A stretch of 64,000 bases of DNA from Gemmatimonadota bacterium. Its GTDB lineage: Bacteria > Gemmatimonadota > Gemmatimonadetes > Gemmatimonadales > GWC2-71-9. The stretch spans positions 62,001-126,000 of the forward strand of contig JAPULZ010000064.1 in the NCBI GenBank assembly GCA_027294455.1. Direction: 5' to 3'. Positions 31,687 through 40,993 of this stretch are shown in pieces (position 1 is the first letter of the stretch; every line of letters starts with the position of its first letter). The translations under genes and the position numbers were made by a program. The notes under the pieces were generated by a model that had not been told where the DNA came from, ran no database searches, and saw nothing but the letters and a program-made list of their open reading frames with translations.

Positions 31687-33933
31687 ATGGGTTCCTTGTA
31701 CGTTGGAGTTCCTATGGTTTCTCCGGTAAAACCGCTCATCGCGTTGTGGCGCAAACCCGGAACACGCAGAACGGCCGGTTTCGGTGTCTTGGCGATGTTC
31801 GGTCTCGGGCTCGGCGTGTCGTTTGGGTCGTGGACCCGGGCGTGCGCCGGCACGTCGTGTCCGTCGATCGGGTATCTGGAGACGTATCAACCCGAGCAAG
31901 CCGCCAAATTCTACGCGGCGGACGGCCGGCTGATTCAGGACATGGGCATCAGCCGTACGGTGGTGGCCCTCGAGGAGATGTCCCCCGCCATTCCGGCGGC
32001 GTTTCTCGCATCCGAAGACCGGCGCTTCTTCCAGCATCCCGGCGTCGACATGCGGGGGTTCCTTCGCCAGTTCCGCAACCTGGCCCTCGGCCGCCGGCTG
32101 CAGGGTGGCTCCACCATCACCATGCAGCTTGCCCGCAACGTGTACACCGATCAGCTCCCCATGGAGGAGCGGAGCGTTCAGCGGAAGCTCCGCGAGATTC
32201 AGGTCGCGCTGGAGTTGGAGCGGACCTACCCCAAGGAGCGCATCCTCGAGCTATACCTGAACCAGATCTTCCTGGGCGGTCGGGCCAATGGGGTCGAAGA
32301 GGCCGCGCGGCGGTACTTCGGCAAATCGGCTGCCGAGGTCAACGTGGCCGAGGCGGCTACCCTGGCGGGCATCGCGCCTTTCCCCAACGCCCGCGAGCCC
32401 CGGCGTTTCCCCCGACAAGCACTGGTGCACCGGAACACCGTGCTCAACCTCATGCGCGACCAGGGCTATCTGACCCCCGAGGACGCCGAACGGTGGAAGG
32501 CTTTTCCCCTGGAGGTGAGTACCAGGGAGGACTTCCTGGGATACGCGGAGTACTTCGTCGAGTGGGTCAGGAAGAAGCTCTACGCCCGTTTTGGCGACGA
32601 GCTGTTCGCCCGGGGTTACCGGGTGTACACGACGCTCGATCTCGACATGCAGCGGTCGGCGGAGCGGGCCCTCGAGGATCGGCTCCGGGAGATCGAATCC
32701 GGGAATCGACGTCCCGACCGTCCCATCCAGGACTTCCCCCACATCACCTACCAGGAGTACCGGGACAGCCTCGGCGGGAGGCCGTCCGAGCGCAGCGAGA
32801 CACCATATCTGCAAGGGGCCCTGGTCACCATCGAGGCCCAGAACGGATACGTGCGAGCCATGATCGGGGGGCGCAACTACTCGGAATCGAAGTGGAACCG
32901 GGCGACCCAATCCGATCGCCAGGCGGGATCGACGTTCAAGCCGTTCGTCTATTCGGCCGCGATCCGGGCAGGCCGCCCGGCCAGCCACATCATCGTCGAT
33001 GAGCCCATCAGCATCTTCCAACCCACCACGGGACAACCCTGGGAGCCCCGCAACTTCGAGGGTGACTATCGTGGCCCCATGTCTCTCCGCCACGGACTGA
33101 GGACCTCGCGCAACCTGATCGCGATTCAGCTGGGGCGGGAGATCGGCGTCAACACCGTCGTGGGGGAGGCGCTGCGGTTCAAGCTCTCCACGACGATCCC
33201 GGCCGTGCCGTCGGTGTCCATCGGTGCGGCGACGGTCTACACGCTGGAGATGGTGTCCGCCTACTCGGCATTCGCGACCCTCGGCGTGCACGCCGCGCCG
33301 CTCGGCATCCTCCGCGTCGAGGACGGCGAGGGCAATATCGTGTGGGAGCCCCAGGTGCGCACCGAGCGGGTCATGGATGAGGAGCATGCCTGGATCATGA
33401 ACAGCATGCTCCAGGACGTGGTGAATTCGGGCGTCGGGACGGCTTACGGCGCGGTGCGGAACCGGGGCCGGTTCCCATGGCGGATTCCGGCGGCCGGCAA
33501 GACGGGAACGACCAACGACGGTACGGACGTCTGGTTCATGGGCTTCACCCCGGAGTTCGTGACGGGTGTGTGGATGGGATTCGACCGGCCGCAGCGGATC
33601 ATGGACAACGCCACCGGCGGGGGACTCGCGGCCCCGGTATGGGCCACCTACATGAATGAGGTCTACTCCCGGCGGGCGGCGCCCGAGCCCTGGAAACGTC
33701 CCGAGACGCTGATCACGCGGCAGGTCGACAAGTTCACCGGCTATCTCGCCACCCGGGTTTGTCCACCCCAGGAGCGGTATCAGGAGTGGTTCATTCCGGG
33801 CACCGAGCCAACCGAGTACTGCCCGTATCATCCCGACCCGTTCCAATTCGGCATCAGCTCGGCGGTGGATGCCGCGAACCCACCAGGGGGGTGGGGCGCC
33901 CAGCGACACCACGACCATGGTCAGGACCCCTGA
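31687..33933 (+). CDS. Penicillin-binding protein 1A (bifunctional transglycosylase/transpeptidase)
   Basis: ASEDRRFFQHPGVDMRG; QGGSTITMQLARNV; RQAGSTFKPFVYSAA; AAGKTGTTNDGTDVWFMGFTP. Start could also be 31714. Confidence 0.92.
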   Translation: MGSLYVGVPMVSPVKPLIALWRKPGTRRTAGFGVLAMFGLGLGVSFGSWTRACAGTSCPSIGYLETYQPEQAAKFYAADGRLIQDMGISRTVVALEEMSPAIPAAFLASEDRRFFQHPGVDMRGFLRQFRNLALGRRLQGGSTITMQLARNVYTDQLPMEERSVQRKLREIQVALELERTYPKERILELYLNQIFLGGRANGVEEAARRYFGKSAAEVNVAEAATLAGIAPFPNAREPRRFPRQALVHRNTVLNLMRDQGYLTPEDAERWKAFPLEVSTREDFLGYAEYFVEWVRKKLYARFGDELFARGYRVYTTLDLDMQRSAERALEDRLREIESGNRRPDRPIQDFPHITYQEYRDSLGGRPSERSETPYLQGALVTIEAQNGYVRAMIGGRNYSESKWNRATQSDRQAGSTFKPFVYSAAIRAGRPASHIIVDEPISIFQPTTGQPWEPRNFEGDYRGPMSLRHGLRTSRNLIAIQLGREIGVNTVVGEALRFKLSTTIPAVPSVSIGAATVYTLEMVSAYSAFATLGVHAAPLGILRVEDGEGNIVWEPQVRTERVMDEEHAWIMNSMLQDVVNSGVGTAYGAVRNRGRFPWRIPAAGKTGTTNDGTDVWFMGFTPEFVTGVWMGFDRPQRIMDNATGGGLAAPVWATYMNEVYSRRAAPEPWKRPETLITRQVDKFTGYLATRVCPPQERYQEWFIPGTEPTEYCPYHPDPFQFGISSAVDAANPPGGWGAQRHHDHGQDP

Positions 33934-35212
33934 TCTGCTGAGGATCTCCGCAGGAGCGATCTATCCGGTGAGCGGCCCCGTCATCCAACACGGGGCCGTT
34001 CTCGTTCACGGCGATGGGCGGATTGCCGCGGTGGGTCCCGACCAGGAGGTGCCGCGACCCGGCGACGCGGCCACGGTGGATTTCCCCGACGCCGTCGTGC
34101 TCCCCGGCCTGGTGAACGTGCATACCCATCTGGAGTTGACGGTGCTCTCCGGAGCCATCGAGGAGGAGGATTTCTTCGACTGGATCCGGCACGTTCGCCG
34201 GGCCAAGCAGGAGTTGTCTCCCGAGCAGCTCCGCGCTTCCGCGGAGCAGGGGGTCAGGGATGCCTGGCGCTGCGGGATCACCACCGTGGGTGATACCGGT
34301 GATTCGGGTGCCGTGGTGGATGCCCTGTCCAGATTGGGAGGCCGCGGGGTCGTCTTCCAGGAGGTCTTCGGCCCCCACCCGGATCAGGCCGCCGGTGCCA
34401 TCGCAGCCCTCGAGACCCGCGTGGCCGAACTCGCCGCCCGGGCCGGGAGCACGGTGCGCGTCGGCGTTTCACCCCACGCCCCGTATACGGTGAGCGCAGC
34501 TCTCTACGGTCGGGTGGCGGAGCTGGCGGTGCGGGACGCCCTCCCGGTCGCCCTCCACATCGCCGAGTCGCCGGCCGAGGTGGCCCTGGTCACCCGGGGG
34601 AGGGGTCCCTTCGCCGAGCTCTGGCGCGGCCGGGGGATTCCCGGAATCGAAACCGCCCGCTCACCCATCGCCTATCTCGAGCGCACCGGCATCCTCCAAG
34701 CGCGGCCCCTGGCCATTCACGCGGTCCAAACGGACGGCGAGGACCTGGACGCTCTGTGTGCGAATGACTGTGGAGTCGCATTATGCCTGCAGTCTAACGG
34801 CAGGCATGGCCACGGTTTTCCGCCGGTGGCGGCGATGGTGGATCGCGGCTTGGCACTCGGAGTGGGGACCGATTCCCTCGCCAGCGTGGAGTCGCTGGAC
34901 CTGTTCCCGGACTTGCGGTTGGTATGCGAGCGGGCGGGGTTGGGTGCCGGTGCCGCGCTGCGATTGGTGACGGCGGACGCGGCCAAGGTCTTGTGGCTGG
35001 ACTCCGAAATCGGCACCCTCGAACCTGGCAAATGGGGCGATCTCTGCGTGCGCCGGCTTGCCCCGGGCATTCGCTCAGAGCCGGCCGGCCTCGCCAGGAG
35101 GGTCCTCCAGGGTGGTGCCGAGGATGTGTTGGCGACGTATGTTGCAGGGCGGTGCGTGTACGATGGACGCGCCGATAACAATCCCGATCCCGTACGACAC
35201 TCACGCACATGA
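33917..35212 (+). CDS. Amidohydrolase (cytosine/aminodeoxyfutalosine deaminase-like)
   Basis: VVLPGLVNVHTHLELT; GVSPHAPYTV; LHIAESPAE; GVGTDSLASVESLDLF. Confidence 0.82.
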   Translation: MVRTPDLLRISAGAIYPVSGPVIQHGAVLVHGDGRIAAVGPDQEVPRPGDAATVDFPDAVVLPGLVNVHTHLELTVLSGAIEEEDFFDWIRHVRRAKQELSPEQLRASAEQGVRDAWRCGITTVGDTGDSGAVVDALSRLGGRGVVFQEVFGPHPDQAAGAIAALETRVAELAARAGSTVRVGVSPHAPYTVSAALYGRVAELAVRDALPVALHIAESPAEVALVTRGRGPFAELWRGRGIPGIETARSPIAYLERTGILQARPLAIHAVQTDGEDLDALCANDCGVALCLQSNGRHGHGFPPVAAMVDRGLALGVGTDSLASVESLDLFPDLRLVCERAGLGAGAALRLVTADAAKVLWLDSEIGTLEPGKWGDLCVRRLAPGIRSEPAGLARRVLQGGAEDVLATYVAGRCVYDGRADNNPDPVRHSRT

Positions 35213-35658
35213 AGACCCAGCGACACGCGGTCATCCTGCGCCTGGTGCAGCAGGCCCGGGTTCACAGCCAAGAGGAACTCCGCGAGCTGCTCCTGGGCCA
35301 GCACATCGAGGTTACCCAGGCCACGCTGTCGCGGGATCTTCGGGAGCTCGGCCTGGGCAAGGTGGCCGATCCGAAGGGGGATTCGTTCTATGCCCTCCCG
35401 GCGGATCACATCTCCCAATTTCCCCCGGTGGAGCAACTCGTGCCGACCCTCCTTCTCTCCATCGACGGCGTGGGCCCGCTGGCCGTGGTGCGGACCCCTC
35501 CGGGGAGCGCCGAGGCGTTGGGCGGGTCGCTGGATCACGCGGATTGGTCCAACGTGCTGGGGACCATCGCCGGCGACGACACCCTCCTCATCATCACCCG
35601 GAGTGAAAAAGCCCGCCACGAGGTGACCCGGAAGCTCAGGGATCTCGCCGGCATTTGA
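35209..35658 (+). CDS. argR: Arginine repressor
   Basis: Winged-helix VTQATLSRDLRELGLGKV and C-terminal GDDTLLIITR. Confidence 0.88.
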   Translation: MKTQRHAVILRLVQQARVHSQEELRELLLGQHIEVTQATLSRDLRELGLGKVADPKGDSFYALPADHISQFPPVEQLVPTLLLSIDGVGPLAVVRTPPGSAEALGGSLDHADWSNVLGTIAGDDTLLIITRSEKARHEVTRKLRDLAGI

Positions 35659-35660
35659 TG

Positions 35661-35720
35661 TTGACATCCCCCACCCGGGCTGTATTTTTATGCACTTGAT
35701 AGCATAAATCCTCATCAAGT
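35661..35720 (+). promoter_or_regulatory. Putative argG promoter with ArgR box
   Basis: TTGACA (35661-35666), 16-nt spacer, TATTTT (35683-35688); overlapping TGTATTTTTATGCA (35681-35694) and inverted repeats TTTATGC-N8-GCATAAA and CACTTGAT-N13-ATCAAGTG. Confidence 0.55.
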
Positions 35721-35731
35721 GAGTTGACGCA

Positions 35732-36958
35732 ATGGGTCCATTGGTGGTGTTGGCGTATTCGGGTGGACTCGACACCTCGGCCATCGTGCCCTGGTTGAAG
35801 GAACACTACGACGCTCGGGTCCTGTGCTTTGCGGCCGATGTGGGGCAGGGGCAGGGCGAGTTGGATGGACTCGAGGCCAAGGCGGTCCAGTCCGGGGCAG
35901 TGGGCTGCATCGTCGAGGATCTGCGGGAGCGGTTCGTCCGCGACTTCATCTTCCCTACCCTCAAGTCCGGGGCGGTCTATTCCCGGGAGTATCTCCTGGG
36001 GACGGCCATGGCCCGGCCCGCCATCGCGGCGGCGCAGGTAGCGGTGGCGCGGGACGCCAACGCGCACCTGCTCGCCCACGGCTGCACCGGGAAGGGGAAC
36101 GATCAGGTGCGTTTCGAGCTGACCTACGGATGCCTGGCGCCCGATCTGGGCGTGATCGCGCCGTGGCGGGAGTGGGAGTTCAAGGGACGCGAGGATCTGC
36201 TTGGCTATCTGGCGGAGCGGGGCATCGCGGTGGACGTGTCTCCGGCGAAGCCCTACAGTCGGGATCGGAATCTGTGGCATTGCTCCCATGAGGGAGGGGT
36301 GTTGGAAGACCCGTCCGTGGCGCCGCCAGACGATTTGTTCTTGCTCACGAAGCACCCCGCCGACGCTCCCGACACCGCGCAAGACGTGAAGATCGAGTTC
36401 GAGGCCGGAGAGCCGGTGGCCGTCGACGGTGTCCCCTTGGGACCTGTGGCACTGATCGAGCATCTCAACGCCGTGGCGGGAGAGCACGGAGTGGGGCGCG
36501 CCGATGTGGTGGAGGACCGACTGGTGGGCATGAAGTCCCGGGGGGTGTACGAAACCCCGGGGGGCACCCTGCTGCGCACCGCGCACCGGGAGCTGGAGCA
36601 GATCGTCCTCGATCGGCGAACTCTCAACCTCAAGGATCAGTTGGCGCCCCGGTATGCAGATCTGTTGTACGAAGGGCGCTGGTGGACCACCGAGCGCGAG
36701 GCGCTGGACGCGTTGGTGTCCACCACGCAGACGAATGTGTCGGGGGAAATCGAGTTGCGTCTGTTCAAGGGCCATGTGACGGTGCTCTCGCGCATGAGTC
36801 CCCATAGCCTGTACTCGGCAAGGCACGCCACGTTCGAGGCCGACGAGGCCTTCGACCACGCCGACGCCGGCCCGTTCATTCGCCTGTTCGGCCTTCAAGA
36901 ACGCCTCGCCTCGGAGCAGCGGGCCGCGAAGACGTCGCAGGAGCAGGCCTTGGTGTGA
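35732..36958 (+). CDS. argG: Argininosuccinate synthase
   Basis: VLAYSGGLDTSAIVPWLKEHY; ACTGKGNDQVRFEL-type motif (HGCTGKGNDQVRFEL). Confidence 0.95.
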   Translation: MGPLVVLAYSGGLDTSAIVPWLKEHYDARVLCFAADVGQGQGELDGLEAKAVQSGAVGCIVEDLRERFVRDFIFPTLKSGAVYSREYLLGTAMARPAIAAAQVAVARDANAHLLAHGCTGKGNDQVRFELTYGCLAPDLGVIAPWREWEFKGREDLLGYLAERGIAVDVSPAKPYSRDRNLWHCSHEGGVLEDPSVAPPDDLFLLTKHPADAPDTAQDVKIEFEAGEPVAVDGVPLGPVALIEHLNAVAGEHGVGRADVVEDRLVGMKSRGVYETPGGTLLRTAHRELEQIVLDRRTLNLKDQLAPRYADLLYEGRWWTTEREALDALVSTTQTNVSGEIELRLFKGHVTVLSRMSPHSLYSARHATFEADEAFDHADAGPFIRLFGLQERLASEQRAAKTSQEQALV

Positions 36959-38370
36959 GCGACGGCGGCGCATCCGAGAATCCCCCAACCCCATTGTCCG
37001 CCTCGCACCAGCTGTGGGGCGGGCGTTTTGCCAAGCCGCCCAGCGAGGCGATGGCCGCTCTCAACGACAGTCTCTGGATCGACAGGCGCCTGTGGCCGCA
37101 GGACATACGCGGGAGCCAGGCGTGGATCGAGGCCCTCGAGCACGCCGGGATCCTGAGCGCCGCGGAGCGGCAGACCCTCCACGAAGGGCTGGACCGCGTG
37201 GGCGAACGGCTGGCGGGGGGAGGGGAAGCGGACGCGACGGACGAGGACATCCACACCTTGGTGGAGCGTCTGCTGTACGAAGAGGTAGGTGAACTCGCCG
37301 GCAAGCTCCACACGGGACGTTCCCGGAACGACCAAGTGGCGACCGACCACCGGCTCTGGTGTCTCGAAGCCATCGCCGCCCTGGACACCGAGGTCTCGCG
37401 CCTCGGTGCCAGCTTGATCACTCAGGCCCGTGCCGGGATAGACCTGGTGCTTCCTGGGTACACCCACGGCCAGCAAGCCCAGGCGGTGCGGTGGGCGCAC
37501 GTGCTGCTGGCCCATACGTGGCCCCTGGTGCGCGACCGGGAGCGGCTCGCTGCCGTGCGGCACCGGGTGGCGGAACTCCCGTTGGGGTCCGGCGCCCTGG
37601 CGGGCTCCGGGGTCGCCGTGGATCGTGAGTTGTTGCGCGAGCGGCTCGGGTTCGACCGCGTATCGAACAACGCTCTCGACGCCACGGGCGATCGCGATTT
37701 CGTGGTCGAGTTGTTGTTCGCCGTCACCATGATCGCGACACACGTCTCGCGCCTCGGCGGCGAGATGGTGACGTACAGTTCGACGGAGTATGGATTCATC
37801 AAGTTGTCAGACGACTTCTCCACCGGCTCGAGCCTCCTGCCGCAAAAACGCAACCCGGACGTGTTCGAGCTGGCCCGGGCGAAGGCGAGCCGCACGTTGG
37901 GGAATCTGGTGGCCATGCTCGCCACCATGCGGGGCCTCCCGGCCGGGTACAGCAAGGACCTCCAGGAGGACAAGTCGTTGTTGTTCGATGCGGTGGACAC
38001 GGCCCTGGTCACGTTGCCCGCCGTGCGGGGCGCGATGGACGCGCTGGAACCGGTACCCGAGCGGATGCGTGGCGCACTCCAGGAAAGCCTGCTCGCCACC
38101 GACGTCGCCGACGATCTCGTCGCCGCCGGCGTCCCGTTTCGGGAAGCGCACGGACTCGCCGGGAAGCTGGTGCGCACCGCGGAGGAGCTGGGCACGTCGC
38201 TCCGCGGCGTTCCCCGCGACCGGGCGGACGCCATCCACGCCGCGTTGCCGGACATCCTGTCTCGGCTGGGCTCCTTTGAGGAATCGACCCAGCGGCGTGC
38301 CACGGCGGGAGGCACGGCGCGGGAAGCAGTGCTGGCCCAGCTCGAGTCCCTCGAGGGGCGTTTTCTCTAG
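36955..38370 (+). CDS. argH: Argininosuccinate lyase
   Basis: LWGGRFAKPPSEAM; HTGRSRNDQVATD; GSSLLPQKRNPDVFELARAKA. Confidence 0.95.
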   Translation: MSDGGASENPPTPLSASHQLWGGRFAKPPSEAMAALNDSLWIDRRLWPQDIRGSQAWIEALEHAGILSAAERQTLHEGLDRVGERLAGGGEADATDEDIHTLVERLLYEEVGELAGKLHTGRSRNDQVATDHRLWCLEAIAALDTEVSRLGASLITQARAGIDLVLPGYTHGQQAQAVRWAHVLLAHTWPLVRDRERLAAVRHRVAELPLGSGALAGSGVAVDRELLRERLGFDRVSNNALDATGDRDFVVELLFAVTMIATHVSRLGGEMVTYSSTEYGFIKLSDDFSTGSSLLPQKRNPDVFELARAKASRTLGNLVAMLATMRGLPAGYSKDLQEDKSLLFDAVDTALVTLPAVRGAMDALEPVPERMRGALQESLLATDVADDLVAAGVPFREAHGLAGKLVRTAEELGTSLRGVPRDRADAIHAALPDILSRLGSFEESTQRRATAGGTAREAVLAQLESLEGRFL

Positions 38371-38600
38371 CCTCCCAACTCCTGCAGCATCTCGGCGAAA
38401 TTGGGTTCCTCCCACCGAAACCGGTGGGGATCCACTGCGTCACGGATCATGGCCAGCGTGTCCGAAAGCTGGTCGGCGTACTCCTCCTCGAACTCTTCCT
38501 CCCGAAACACATCTTCGGCCCAGGCCGCCAGGTCCTCCACCGTCAGCTGGCCCTCCAGATGGAGCTCGATCTGGGATATCAAATCTGCGCGGGTCACCAT
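38367..38600 (-). CDS. Small acidic conserved-type hypothetical protein
   Basis: 77 aa MVTRADLISQIELHLEGQLTVEDLAAWAEDVFREEEFEEEYADQLSDTLAMI...; convergent with argH sharing CTAG. Confidence 0.5.
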   Translation of the reverse strand: MVTRADLISQIELHLEGQLTVEDLAAWAEDVFREEEFEEEYADQLSDTLAMIRDAVDPHRFRWEEPNFAEMLQELGG

Positions 38601-38734
38601 GGATGGCGTATCGATCCCCCGGGTGCTTGGTTGGACCAAACCTGTGCTCTTGCAATCACTTACGAGACAGCGTAAGATAGGAGCAGACCCTAGCTCTCCC
38701 GCCGGCGCGCTCTGCGCGGCGGGATTTGTGTACT

Positions 38735-39298
38735 ATGAGGCTCCACACACGCTGCCTGGCCCTGAATGCATCGTTCGAGCCGCTGACCCTGGTTCCGGTC
38801 CGGCGGGCGCTCCGGTTGGTCATCGACGGGAAGGCCGAAATCGTGGAGGTGGAGCGGGGCCGCTATTTCCGCAGCGAGCGCCTGACAGTCCCTCGTCCCG
38901 CGGTCATCCGCCTGGTGCAGTTCGTCCACGTGCCTCGCAAGTTCCGTCGCCAGGTAACCAATACGTTCCTGTTCGCCCGCGACCACTACCGCTGTCAGTT
39001 TTGCGGGCGCCTGTCGGCCGAGCTGCGCCATCGGGAATGCCTAACCCGCGACCACCTCGTTCCGCTGTCCCGCGGCGGCACCAACGAATGGACAAACGTG
39101 ACCACGTCGTGTTCAACGTGCAACACCAGGAAGGGTAATCGGCTTCCTGGGGAATGTGGCATGAAGCTCCGCACGCTTCCCCGCGAACCACATTTCGTCC
39201 ATCTGGCGTGGGCGGTTCGCCGTCTCACGCCGCTCCAGGCGAAGTACATACGCATGTTCTATGGCGACCAGACCCTCTCGGAGATTTCGGCGCTGTAA
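38735..39298 (+). CDS. HNH endonuclease
   Basis: RDHYRCQFCGRLSAELRHRECLTRDHLVPLSRGGTNEWTNVTTSCSTCNTRKGNRLP, HNH with CxxC pairs. Confidence 0.88.
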   Translation: MRLHTRCLALNASFEPLTLVPVRRALRLVIDGKAEIVEVERGRYFRSERLTVPRPAVIRLVQFVHVPRKFRRQVTNTFLFARDHYRCQFCGRLSAELRHRECLTRDHLVPLSRGGTNEWTNVTTSCSTCNTRKGNRLPGECGMKLRTLPREPHFVHLAWAVRRLTPLQAKYIRMFYGDQTLSEISAL

Positions 39299-39412
39299 CT
39301 GCCGCTGGGTCGATGGGCTCGGCTCCCGTCCGAGGCGGGGAGGCGCTCATGAAGGCTCATACGACGGTGGTGAGGCGCCTGTGGCCCGGCTATCTTAAAA
39401 GGTTACCATCCT

Positions 39413-40993
39413 GTGACTCAGGGAGATTTGGCGACGTATCATCTGGCTGAGGTCTTCGCCGACCGGGCGGAGCAAGATCCGAATCGGGAGTGCCTCGTGT
39501 TTGGAACCCGACGGATGACGTACGGGCAGGTGGACGCGCAGGCGCGGGCGCTTCAGGCGGCCTTCAGCGACTTCGGCATCGAAGCCGGAGATGCGGTCGC
39601 CGTCGAGTTGCGCAATTGCCCGGAGTGGGTGATTACGCTGTTGGCGGCCGCGCGCCAGGGCGCCGTCGTCGTACCCATCGATCCCTCGGTCAGCTATCAC
39701 GACCTCAAGTACCAGCTGCGTCATGCCGAGGCGACCGTGCTGGTCGTTGCCGAGGACGAGGGGGCGGACCCCCTGGAAATCTTCGAGGATCTCATTGCAG
39801 ATCTCCCCGACCTGCAGTATCTGATCACCGTTGGTGACGAGGACCGGTGGTATGATGATCGCGTGTTTCGGTTTGCAGACATCACCGAGGCGCGGCGGCC
39901 CCTTCTGTCCATCGTCGAGCTGGATCCGGCGGCGGCACCCTTGGCGATCATGTATACCTCTGGCACGATGGGGAAACCGAAGGGTGTCGTCCTGACACAT
40001 CAGAACCTCGTATGGACCGCCATGGCATCCAACGAGGCGCTGGAGGCGACGTCCGACGACGTGGTGCTCGGCGGCGTTCCATGCTCGACGGTATTTGGCA
40101 CTCACGTCGTCTTGGCGGCACTGGTCGTCGGGGCCCGGCTGACCTTGCTGCCGCGGTTCCGGGCGTCGGCGGCGCTCGAGCTCATGGAGCGTGAAGCCGT
40201 CACCGTGTGTCACGGGGTGCCCACCATGTTCCAGCTGTTGATGCGTGACGCATCGTTCGAGAGCCGCAACCTCTCCGCGGTGCGCACCGGCATCGTGGCC
40301 GGGGGTCCGGTCTCCCGGGATCTCGTGCGTCGCGTGCGGGAGTGGAGCAACGTGCAGATCGCCTACGGTCTCACCGAGACCGGGCCCACGGTGACCATCA
40401 CACGTTTCGACGATCCGGTCGAGGCGCGTGAGGCCACGGTTGGCCGGCCCATCGAGGGCGTCGACGTGAAAGTCGTCGATATCAAGACGAACGCCCTCCA
40501 TGAACTCGAGGCTGTGGGCGAACTCGCGGTGAAGGGACCGAACGTCATGGCGGGGTACTACCGCATGCCGTCGGAGACACAGCGATCGATCACCCCCGAA
40601 GGCTATTTCCTCACCGGCGATCTCGCATTGATCGACGAGGACGGGTTCGTGACGATCGTCGGCCGTCGCAAGGAGATGATCATCCGCGGCGGCTACAACA
40701 TCTATCCGCGCGAGCTAGAGGACGTCCTCCGCCCGCATCCTGCTGTTGACGACGTATGTGTATTCGGGATCCCCAACGAAATCCTCGGGGAACTCGTGTG
40801 TGCAAGCGTCGTCCCGATCGAAGGCGCCATGGTTACCGGTGATGAACTCAAGGAGTTCTGCCGCGACCATGTTGCCGACTACAAAGTCCCCGACGTCGTC
40901 CGTTTCTTCGATTCCTTCCCGGTGACCGGGACGGGGAGAGTGAAGAGAAGTGAGCTGGCGGAGTTGGTAAGGCATGAAACGAGCCCTACGTGA
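39413..40993 (+). CDS. Acyl-CoA synthetase / AMP-dependent ligase
   Basis: [68 protein letters not shown]. Confidence 0.92.
   Translation: MTQGDLATYHLAEVFADRAEQDPNRECLVFGTRRMTYGQVDAQARALQAAFSDFGIEAGDAVAVELRNCPEWVITLLAAARQGAVVVPIDPSVSYHDLKYQLRHAEATVLVVAEDEGADPLEIFEDLIADLPDLQYLITVGDEDRWYDDRVFRFADITEARRPLLSIVELDPAAAPLAIMYTSGTMGKPKGVVLTHQNLVWTAMASNEALEATSDDVVLGGVPCSTVFGTHVVLAALVVGARLTLLPRFRASAALELMEREAVTVCHGVPTMFQLLMRDASFESRNLSAVRTGIVAGGPVSRDLVRRVREWSNVQIAYGLTETGPTVTITRFDDPVEAREATVGRPIEGVDVKVVDIKTNALHELEAVGELAVKGPNVMAGYYRMPSETQRSITPEGYFLTGDLALIDEDGFVTIVGRRKEMIIRGGYNIYPRELEDVLRPHPAVDDVCVFGIPNEILGELVCASVVPIEGAMVTGDELKEFCRDHVADYKVPDVVRFFDSFPVTGTGRVKRSELAELVRHETSPT

Noticed and set aside
32251-33918. 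555-aa minus-strand ORF
   Set aside because: Antisense to PBP1A, whose motifs are unambiguous.
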